The notes below the pieces were generated by a model. That model did no database searches, was not told where the DNA came from, and saw only the letters and a program-made list of their open reading frames with translations. Position numbers and translations under genes: made by a program. 7,098 bases of DNA from Microcaldota archaeon (GTDB taxonomy: Archaea > Micrarchaeota > Micrarchaeia > Micrarchaeales > Micrarchaeaceae): assembly GCA_021812105.1 (NCBI GenBank), contig JAKAOQ010000035.1, positions 1 to 7,098 on the forward strand. The letters run 5' to 3'. Shown here piece after piece: positions 1 through 5,294 of this stretch; the first letter of the stretch is position 1; every line of letters starts with the position of its first letter.

Positions 1-1656
1 ATACTCGCTATAGTAATAATCGCAGCTGTATCCATTTACCTGTATCGCGTTAGCAATCAGGTCTATTCGATATCGGTAGACGTGAAGAACATAACCACGA
101 CAAGAATCTATCCATACCAGACCATACACCTAAACGTCACTATAGGAAACAGAGGAACGCAAGCGGTTAGCGGTATGTTCGTCAACCTTTATTCCAACAA
201 CAGCGAGGTCGGATCATACAAGGTTTCATTGCCAGCCCATACAAGCACACATATAATCGCCAACTACACCTACAAGTACAGCGGAAATTATTCGTTCAAA
301 GCTGTAGCCGATCCGGCTCACGTACTCAACATAGCTGACAGGAACACGACCCAGTCCGGCATTATAATCACGGTCCTTTCTCCCGCACAGCCAGAGATCT
401 ATACCTCAATACCAAACAACGGCATAAATTACACACAATCCTTTACCATTTCTTCTGGGGGCGTGGCCCTTGTATCCTACATAGACAATTTTTACAATCT
501 GAGCGTAGCTGAAGGAATGCTCGGAATCAACAGGCAGATTTTCAATCCCTTCTTCTCTGACATACAGGGCATGGTGTCAAACGTTAACGGCGCCTACGCC
601 AAGTACAGCAACGGAGAAAAGGCGTACGTGGTATGGCTTCAGGGTATCGCCAACAACCAGACCATTAGTACGGTGCTCAATACGTTCAGACTTAAACACA
701 CCACGTCCAGCACTGGCGGGGTGGTAAAAGACTACTACGTAGACAATAGCACTACCTCTATTTGCTCATTTTACCAGGACGGATGGACAAAAGTTATCAT
801 GTACTACAACGCTTCCGAACCATCCACGTGCCTCTCAGTCACCATGGAGAATTACACACCCACCACGAGCAGCAGGATAATAGCCGCACTTAAGAATAAT
901 ACGCAACTGGAACACTACCAAACGGGCTTCTACTACACCAATTACTCCTCTCTAGGGTCATCGATCATAGACTCAAATTCTACTATCGGCTTCGTCAACC
1001 TATTCCAGAACTCTTACGGCTTGTTCCTTTCAACGGTACTCGGAAGGACCAGGGCATTCGATACAAACAGCAACGTTACCTGCGCAGGCTTGATATATAG
1101 GAACGGTACAAACAATATCTGCTCATCTTACGTCATGCCCATAAAAACAGCAAACGCTTCTATCTCGCTAATAAACACATCGGAACTTACAGCAAACTAC
1201 ATAATCGAACTCTACTCATTAGTAAACACGAGCACCCTACTGAACGCACACTACAACGGTGCGCACCTCATCAATGCACTTGACATAAACGAAAGCTCTG
1301 TCAACTTTACCTCGCCATTCAAGAACAGCTGCAATCTCAACAACGCCAGCATAGGCTGCAAGGTCAAGTCGTTCAACAACGCAAACAACACCGGAGTAGT
1401 AAGCATAACAAACAACTTTAGTTCTGAGATTAGGATAAAAAGCGTAGCGTGCTACATGCCCGGAGAAAGGGTCAACGAGACGCAGTCGGTAAACGTAACG
1501 CCTTCCTCTCTCGCCAACCTCACGGTGCGCTGCTATAACGTGCCGATACCGGCAACCAGCGCAGTATCAAGCTACACCTTCATAATGAACTACACACTGC
1601 TGAACAGGAGCAGACTGGCGATCGGAGTGCTGAACGTGTCCAACCTCGCTTCTTGA
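1..1656 (+). CDS. Membrane-anchored, Cys- and sequon-rich surface protein (5' partial)
   Basis: The reading frame is open from the first base, so the true start lies outside the window; the GTG at 82 is internal. Numbering residues from base 1, residues 1-17 form a hydrophobic transmembrane segment followed by Arg, then an extracytoplasmic region to residue 551. Residues about 36-120 look like a CARDB/Ig-like beta domain (NVTIGNRGTQAV near its start, an ADPAHV..ADRNTTQ-type end). The rest is Asn/Ser/Thr/Tyr-rich with about 30 N-X-S/T sequons. Eight cysteines fall in four close pairs (255/277, 361/374, 444/453, 484/511), suggesting disulfides outside the cell. The last ~110 residues look like another beta-sandwich, with the ITNN strand and the 484/511 pair. 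By inference it is an N-glycosylated cell-surface, S-layer-associated or pilin-like protein; no enzyme motif is visible. It ends 5 bases from the convergent ldcA-like gene. Surface location is fairly sure, specific role unknown. Confidence 0.85.
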   Translation: MLAIVIIAAVSIYLYRVSNQVYSISVDVKNITTTRIYPYQTIHLNVTIGNRGTQAVSGMFVNLYSNNSEVGSYKVSLPAHTSTHIIANYTYKYSGNYSFKAVADPAHVLNIADRNTTQSGIIITVLSPAQPEIYTSIPNNGINYTQSFTISSGGVALVSYIDNFYNLSVAEGMLGINRQIFNPFFSDIQGMVSNVNGAYAKYSNGEKAYVVWLQGIANNQTISTVLNTFRLKHTTSSTGGVVKDYYVDNSTTSICSFYQDGWTKVIMYYNASEPSTCLSVTMENYTPTTSSRIIAALKNNTQLEHYQTGFYYTNYSSLGSSIIDSNSTIGFVNLFQNSYGLFLSTVLGRTRAFDTNSNVTCAGLIYRNGTNNICSSYVMPIKTANASISLINTSELTANYIIELYSLVNTSTLLNAHYNGAHLINALDINESSVNFTSPFKNSCNLNNASIGCKVKSFNNANNTGVVSITNNFSSEIRIKSVACYMPGERVNETQSVNVTPSSLANLTVRCYNVPIPATSAVSSYTFIMNYTLLNRSRLAIGVLNVSNLAS

Positions 1657-1661
1657 ACCTA

Positions 1662-2663
1662 TTACTCGACCGCGCTTTCGAGCATTGTTATTTCCCTCGC
1701 CTTCGAATCCATCTCCACCCTTACTCCAAGAGGCAGGGTTGTTATGTACTTTCCGTGGCAGCACAGGAAATCCATGAACGAAGGCATCTCCTTCATCTTC
1801 TTTGTTACTATGTCGTATATGACGTCCCCTATCGCCGTGTCGAGATAGTCCTCCACGAACGCGCTCCTTGAAACACTCGCGGCCGCCTCTCCCAAATCGT
1901 AGGGTGGAAACTCTCCGAAGAAGATACCGCTAGCCTTGCTGAAGAAATCCTTTATCACAAGCGAGGTGAGCATGTTGTCTACCTCCCACGGTTCTACATC
2001 TACGTCTTCCATGAACACTATATCTCCATCGGGCTTTGGCATAAAAGGCGTGTTTGCTATGATGGATAGTACAGAGAGGTCCCCGCCGATCAACCTACCC
2101 TGCGCCTTTCCGTCTACTATCGTCCTGCTCCACTTCACATCTGCAGGATTCCTAAGGGTCATGAGCTCCTGGCTGCTTACAATTTTCATGAGCGTATCAA
2201 AATTGTATTTTATGACGTTCTGGTCCTCCTCCGCGAGGTCTATCAGCATAGGCCCGTGAAAAGTGACCAGTCCGGCCTTGCTCAGAAAAGCCATCTGAAG
2301 GAATGTTATATCGCTGTATCCTATGAAGACCTTTGGATGGTCCCTTATTACCTGATAATCTATCATGTTCAGCAGGTCTATAGCACCGGATCCTCCTCTG
2401 AGCACCATTATCCCGTCAATCTCGTCGCTCTTGAACGCTTCCTCTATCTCGGTAAGCCTTACGTGGTCTCCGGCTGTTGCAAAATACCTGGTTGCGGACT
2501 TTCTCTGCATTACGGAAGAAAGGCTGACTTTGAAACCGCTCTTTGTGAGGAAGTTGACCGCTTTAGGCAGGTTTAGCTTGGCGCTGGTTATAGAAGAAGG
2601 CGCTATTATCTTTATAGTGTCCCCTGGTTTCAGGGCCCTGGGCTTGACTATCCCTTCGTGCAT
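1662..2663 (-). CDS. LD-carboxypeptidase family protein (peptidase S66, LdcA/MccF type)
   Basis: 333 residues, normal for family S66. These serine peptidases cut an L-D peptide bond, such as the terminal D-Ala of murein tetrapeptides (LdcA), or cleave microcin C-type peptidyl nucleotides (MccF). The N-terminal Rossmann-like half has KPGDTIKIIAPSS at 12-24 and LRGGSGAIDLL at 88-98. The nucleophile elbow is GYSDIT with Ser117. The C-terminal half has GRLIGGDLSVL (189-199), FMEDVDVEPWEVDNML (217-232) with likely catalytic Glu219, and CCHG..TTLPLGV with His303. The triad therefore looks intact. There is no signal peptide or transmembrane helix, so it should be cytoplasmic. The usual RGGYG tyrosine is Ser92, and the residue before the catalytic His is Cys302 instead of the common Gly. 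ATG 2663 is preceded by a TATA-like box about 25 bases away and no Shine-Dalgarno, fitting a leaderless mRNA. Family is secure; the substrate in an archaeon is unknown (peptide recycling, scavenged bacterial wall peptides or antibiotic immunity are possible). Confidence 0.92.
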   Translation of the reverse strand: MHEGIVKPRALKPGDTIKIIAPSSITSAKLNLPKAVNFLTKSGFKVSLSSVMQRKSATRYFATAGDHVRLTEIEEAFKSDEIDGIMVLRGGSGAIDLLNMIDYQVIRDHPKVFIGYSDITFLQMAFLSKAGLVTFHGPMLIDLAEEDQNVIKYNFDTLMKIVSSQELMTLRNPADVKWSRTIVDGKAQGRLIGGDLSVLSIIANTPFMPKPDGDIVFMEDVDVEPWEVDNMLTSLVIKDFFSKASGIFFGEFPPYDLGEAAASVSRSAFVEDYLDTAIGDVIYDIVTKKMKEMPSFMDFLCCHGKYITTLPLGVRVEMDSKAREITMLESAVE

Positions 2664-2683
2664 GCTTAAAAAACGAAAACAAC

Positions 2684-2692
2684 CTATTTAAC
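2684..2692 (-). promoter_or_regulatory. TATA-like box of the LD-carboxypeptidase gene
   Basis: On the minus strand this reads GTTAAATAG, preceded by purine-rich GATAGG that could serve as a BRE. Its centre lies about 25 bases ahead of the ATG at 2663, the spacing expected between an archaeal TATA box and the transcription start. This suggests a transcript starting at or near the A of the start codon. It lies in the 75-base gap after the small upstream gene, so the two minus-strand genes may be transcribed separately. Judged by eye only. Confidence 0.45.
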
Positions 2693-2738
2693 CCTATCGC
2701 AGGGCCGGGTCTGTAGTTTAATTGTTTTTCTGTAGCGG

Positions 2739-3002
2739 TCAAAGTCCGATGAAATCTTTTGCTCCCATCCCCGTGGGGAACGCCCTGCCGTTCTCGGCCT
2801 CTACAGGCAACCCCGTCTCCTCTGCGATCCTTACGATTTCGCTCGTATCCAGTACCCTGTCAAGAAACAGTTCCACGAACTCCCCATTCCCTATCTTTAT
2901 CCTTTTTATCTTGAATACCTGGAACTGCAGCATGCCGCCCCTCTTTACTTTCGTCCTTAAGCTTCCCTCTTTTATGATTCTCAATGTGTTCTCGCTGACC
3001 AT
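2739..3002 (-). CDS. Small protein of unknown function, 87 aa
   Basis: I do not recognise a named family. The ATG at 3002 was chosen because extension upstream in frame would run antisense across the nuoH start and gives unconvincing sequence, while the protein from MVSENTLRIIKEG onward has globular composition. It looks like a helix (3-12), a basic turn (KVKRGG, 18-23), strands (MLQFQVFKIKRIKI 24-37 and FVELFLD 42-48), a helix (52-63, TSEIVRIAEETG) and a C-terminal segment with a GLPVEA..GRAFPTG pattern (64-78) and an acidic/hydrophobic end. There are no cysteines, membrane segment or signal peptide, so it is a soluble cytoplasmic protein. The many Gly/Pro-anchored motifs look like those of a conserved family and suggest ligand or partner binding, but that is inference. 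It is divergent from nuoH with 38 bases between starts and lies 75 bases upstream of the LD-carboxypeptidase gene. A GGAAGG stretch sits about 16 bases before the ATG, far for a Shine-Dalgarno site. Confidence 0.75.
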   Translation of the reverse strand: MVSENTLRIIKEGSLRTKVKRGGMLQFQVFKIKRIKIGNGEFVELFLDRVLDTSEIVRIAEETGLPVEAENGRAFPTGMGAKDFIGL

Positions 3003-3040
3003 TAAACTCGATTGTATCCTTCCGTGACTAACAACTAAAA
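3003..3040. promoter_or_regulatory. Divergent intergenic region, presumed promoters of nuoH operon and small gene
   Basis: Only 38 bases separate the two outward-facing starts, so both promoters must lie here or reach into the coding sequences. The AT-rich ACAACTAAAAATG around 3031-3043 is the best TATA-like candidate: read on the minus strand (TTTTAGTTG) it sits about 34 bases from the small gene's ATG, and read on the plus strand it is about 22 bases from the alternative nuoH ATG at 3059. ATTAAACT at 3001-3008 is another plus-strand candidate for a start at 3041. None is a strong consensus match, so assignment is tentative. Confidence 0.35.
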
Positions 3041-4111
3041 ATGTTCTTTCACAATCTAATGCGTGGTACATTGGCGATAGTCCCCACCTCACCAGCGATT
3101 GCATCATACTATTCATACTTCTACTCAAAAATACAGTTCGCGAGCTCATTTCTGCACGTAGGCGCATCCATGCTTCTTGCGCTTATAGTGTTTGCCATAG
3201 CTCTATCGATACTGGTTGCGATATTCGCCTACATGTTCGGATGGTTTGAGAGAAAGACGATAGCAAGGATGCAGGCTAGGCGCGGGCCAACCTACCTGGG
3301 TAAGTTCGGTCTGCTCCAGAACATGGCCGACGTGATAAAGCTGCTTTCTAAGGAAAACATAGTTCCATACAACTCGGACAAGTACCTCTTCCCCTTGATA
3401 CTACCACTGGTATACGCCATATTCTTCCTGATTCTGTTTTTCATCCCTTTTACCCCTTCGTTCTTCGGCCTCAGCTCCTCGGTTTCGCTTCTTGTGGTAC
3501 TGATGCTGGTCTCACTCATACCGCTCCTGATGTTCCTAGCCGGATGGACCAGCGGCAATAAGTTCGGAGCGATAAGCGCGCAGAGGTCCGTGCTTATGCT
3601 GCTCAGCTACGAAATCCCGCTGGTGCTTGTCATAGCCGCAGTGTCAATGATGGCCCACGGTTACAACCTGGTTTCCATAGTGACTTCGCAGAGCAGCATG
3701 TGGTACGCTGTGCTCATGCCGCTCGGATTCATAGTGTTCTTCGTGACGATGCTCGCTGAGCTCGAGAGACCCCCGTTTGATCTTAGGGAGGCCGACAACG
3801 AGCTTATAGCCGGATGGCTCACTGACGTGAGTGCACCATACTACGCGCTGGCCCTCTTTTTGGACTACACCAGGATGTTTGTAGGCACGCTACTGATATC
3901 CGTGCTGTTCCTCGGAGGATGGTCCGGCCCAGTCCTGCCTCCCTTCGCCTGGATCATGATAAAGGTCGTAATCCTTTCGTTCTTCATTATGCTTTTGCGC
4001 GCCACAACCGTACGCGTTAAGATAAACAGGTTGCTCAGGCTGGGTTGGATTTACCTGATGCCCCTTTCGGTTCTGAACATATTTATTACATTTGTGTTGT
4101 TTATCAAATAG
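3041..4111 (+). CDS. nuoH: Complex I-like subunit H (NuoH/FpoH, membrane quinone-site subunit)
   Basis: 356 residues with about eight or nine transmembrane helices. NuoH (ND1) links the peripheral arm to the proton-pumping arm and forms much of the quinone or methanophenazine pocket. Diagnostic motifs are ER at 70-71, ARRGPTYLGKFGLLQNMAD at 79-97 followed by KLLSKE (100-105), AQRSVLMLLSYEIPL (180-194), and the cytoplasmic loop ELERPPFDLREADNELIAGW (240-259), which carries the acidic residues of the quinone funnel. The following segment has Asp262 and Asp275 where many NuoH have Glu (EYSG, EY). The ER motif lies about 34 residues further in than in E. coli NuoH, so the N-terminus is long; ATG 3059 (Met7) or ATG 3170 (Met44) are alternative starts. 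It is the first gene of the operon, 30 bases ahead of nuoI. Nuo versus Fpo naming cannot be decided from this subunit. Confidence 0.95.
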   Translation: MFFHNLMRGTLAIVPTSPAIASYYSYFYSKIQFASSFLHVGASMLLALIVFAIALSILVAIFAYMFGWFERKTIARMQARRGPTYLGKFGLLQNMADVIKLLSKENIVPYNSDKYLFPLILPLVYAIFFLILFFIPFTPSFFGLSSSVSLLVVLMLVSLIPLLMFLAGWTSGNKFGAISAQRSVLMLLSYEIPLVLVIAAVSMMAHGYNLVSIVTSQSSMWYAVLMPLGFIVFFVTMLAELERPPFDLREADNELIAGWLTDVSAPYYALALFLDYTRMFVGTLLISVLFLGGWSGPVLPPFAWIMIKVVILSFFIMLLRATTVRVKINRLLRLGWIYLMPLSVLNIFITFVLFIK

Positions 4112-4141
4112 ACAGCGAAATTGATATATGGCGAGTCTGTG

Positions 4142-4501
4142 ATGCTGAAATCACTTACAAAATCAGGAAAGGAGGTCCTCAAGGAGCCGTTCACCCTGCA
4201 GTTTCCGGAAGAGCGCGAGGCGCTTACCGACAACTATAGGGGGGTTCACAAGCTCGACATCGAAACGTGCATAAGCTGCGCTGCGTGCGCCAGAATATGC
4301 CCCAACCAGTGCATAGACATGGTAGATACGTTTACCGACAGGGGGACCAAGAAGATGCCGGAAATACATCTTGAAAGGTGCCTTTTCTGCGCCGACTGCG
4401 AGGAGGTATGTCCAACCCACTGCCTTGTACTGACTAAAGACACAAGCATGGACGTCTACGACAGACGCGATCTGATAAAGCGCCCAGAGGATCTGAAGTG
4501 A
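4142..4501 (+). CDS. nuoI: Complex I-like subunit I (2x[4Fe-4S] ferredoxin-like NuoI)
   Basis: 119 residues. NuoI carries clusters N6a and N6b, passing electrons along the peripheral arm toward NuoB and the quinone site. The two motifs are clear: CISCAACARICP (Cys43, 46, 49, 53) and CLFCADCEEVCP (Cys80, 83, 86, 90). Each is followed by one extra cysteine (Cys57, Cys94). The N-terminal part FTLQFPEE...NYRG matches the family pattern (TvqYPEe..yRG) that packs on NuoH, and the C-terminal VYDRRDLI..EDL is also typical, so the protein appears complete although shorter than bacterial NuoI; its length is nearer that of archaeal Fpo-type subunits. ATG 4142 is preferred over in-frame TTG 4121 and GTG 4139; a weak GGCGAG lies 6 bases upstream. 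The gap from nuoH is 30 bases and its stop overlaps the nuoJ start. Confidence 0.95.
   Translation: MLKSLTKSGKEVLKEPFTLQFPEEREALTDNYRGVHKLDIETCISCAACARICPNQCIDMVDTFTDRGTKKMPEIHLERCLFCADCEEVCPTHCLVLTKDTSMDVYDRRDLIKRPEDLK
4486..4492 (+). promoter_or_regulatory. Ribosome binding site for nuoJ
   Basis: AGAGGAT inside the end of nuoI, with 7 bases between its GG and the GTG at 4498. It decides for the GTG start (overlapping the nuoI stop as GTGA) over the ATG at 4507, which would be about 16 bases away. Confidence 0.6.
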
Positions 4502-4998
4502 ATCTAATGTATGTCACGATAATTTTGTTCACACTTTTGGCTATCACGGGCCTCGCTTCCATAATAGGGATATTTCGCGTGAAGGACCTTCTGCACTCGA
4601 TAGTGCTTCTCTCTATACTATTCATCTCCATATCGCTTGTATACCTTACGCTATCACAGCCGCTCCTGGCCGCGCTTCAGCTTCTCGTGATGGTGGGAGG
4701 CGTATCTACGTATCTTTTCATCGGCACCGCTTCGCAGGGCTTCTCCAGATTCAAGCACACAAACGTCGCTCTGCTTCTGGTCGGCGCGTTGATAATATTT
4801 GGAGTAATGATATACCCTGTAGCAAGCAACGCGTCGCAGTATTCGCAGGCTTCATCAAATACATTTTCCGTAAGCTCGCAGTCGCAGTTCCTAGCAGCTG
4901 ACGCGGTTCTGTTCTACATAATCGCGCTTCTGCTGTTCGGAATAGGGCTCGGAGCGATAGTGATGTACAAAAAGATAGGTGCTGGCAAATGGCGTTGA
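4498..4998 (+). CDS. nuoJ: Complex I-like subunit J (NuoJ/ND6)
   Basis: 166 residues with five predicted transmembrane helices: about 5-25, 29-50, 55-76, 90-110 and 134-156. NuoJ (ND6) sits beside NuoH and NuoK at the start of the pumping arm, and its third helix carries a pi-bulge that changes during turnover. The matching region here is LQLLVMVGGVSTYLFI (60-75), aligned to the canonical QilVYvGaimvLF pattern. The normally conserved tyrosine is Met65. The loop between TM4 and TM5 is Ser/Gln-rich (about 111-132). Some archaea split this subunit over two genes; here it is one. GTG start by the upstream AGAGGAT; the gene overlaps nuoI by 4 bases and nuoK by 10. The identification rests as much on position between nuoI and nuoK as on sequence, since this subunit diverges fast. 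Confidence 0.9.
   Translation: MNLMYVTIILFTLLAITGLASIIGIFRVKDLLHSIVLLSILFISISLVYLTLSQPLLAALQLLVMVGGVSTYLFIGTASQGFSRFKHTNVALLLVGALIIFGVMIYPVASNASQYSQASSNTFSVSSQSQFLAADAVLFYIIALLLFGIGLGAIVMYKKIGAGKWR
4977..4981 (+). promoter_or_regulatory. Ribosome binding site for nuoK
   Basis: AGGTG, a good match to the archaeal anti-Shine-Dalgarno, 7 bases before ATG 4989 and inside the end of nuoJ. It supports a start overlapping nuoJ by 10 bases and coupled translation. Confidence 0.6.
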
Positions 4999-5294
4999 CA
5001 CCGATTTTCTTCTTGGGGCTCAGCTTCGCGATTTTCTCGCTAGGGATAGCCGGAATCATGTCGAGCAGGCACGCCGTCATAATGGTTCTGTCAAGTGAAA
5101 TAGGCCTTGTCGCGGCCATGCTGCTTTCCGTATCAACCTTCTATTTCGGCACGGGCGGAAATCTCCTTGGGTTGCTCTTCACGATATGGGGAATTGCATC
5201 GGCCGAAGCCATGGCTCTTATAGTGATATACAGGTATCTCGGCAAAGCCGAAATGGATCTTGACGTGAGAAAACTTTCCAAACTGAGGGGTTGA
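4989..5294 (+). CDS. nuoK: Complex I-like subunit K (NuoK/ND4L)
   Basis: 101 residues with three transmembrane helices, exactly the family size. NuoK (ND4L), related to MrpC, forms part of the proton path between the quinone site and the antiporter-like subunits. Both key membrane glutamates are present: Glu37 in VLSSEIGLVAAML (33-45) and Glu73 in GIASAEAMALIVIYRY (68-83), corresponding to E. coli Glu36 and Glu72. The short tail after TM3 is charged (KAEMDLDVRKLSKLRG). The stop TGA at 5292-5294 directly abuts the nuoL ATG. Confidence 0.95.
   Translation: MALTPIFFLGLSFAIFSLGIAGIMSSRHAVIMVLSSEIGLVAAMLLSVSTFYFGTGGNLLGLLFTIWGIASAEAMALIVIYRYLGKAEMDLDVRKLSKLRG
5285..5290 (+). promoter_or_regulatory. 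Ribosome binding site for nuoL
   Basis: GAGGGG at the end of nuoK, 4 bases ahead of ATG 5295. The nuoK stop lies between site and start, so terminating ribosomes can restart at nuoL. Confidence 0.55.

Noticed and set aside
82..84. GTG as the start of the surface protein
   Set aside because: The frame is open upstream to base 1 and encodes a good transmembrane helix, so the start is outside the window.
2692..2704. Small inverted repeat CCCT-ATCGC-AGGG upstream of the LD-carboxypeptidase promoter
   Set aside because: A 4-base stem is expected by chance and has no T-run after it on either strand; not called a terminator or operator.
2702..2753. tRNA-like pieces: GGGCCGG, then TGTAGTTTAATTG and GGTCAAAGTCC, resembling acceptor, D-loop and T-loop
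   Set aside because: The span is about 52 bases, too short for a tRNA; no anticodon arm or closing acceptor strand is present, and the last part is coding for the small minus-strand protein.
3003..3167. N-terminal extension of the small minus-strand gene to an ATG at 3167
   Set aside because: It would lie antisense over the nuoH start, with low-complexity Ser/Met-rich sequence unlike the compact domain that follows; ATG 3002 is a better start.
4170..4176. Strong Shine-Dalgarno-like GGAGGT inside nuoI
   Set aside because: No start codon follows at a usable distance in any frame with a sensible product, and the conserved N-terminal part of NuoI spans it.
4163..4449. Minus-strand open frames of 85 and 67 residues opposite nuoI
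   Set aside because: They mirror the cysteine-rich nuoI coding sequence, overlap each other in different frames and have no family-like features.
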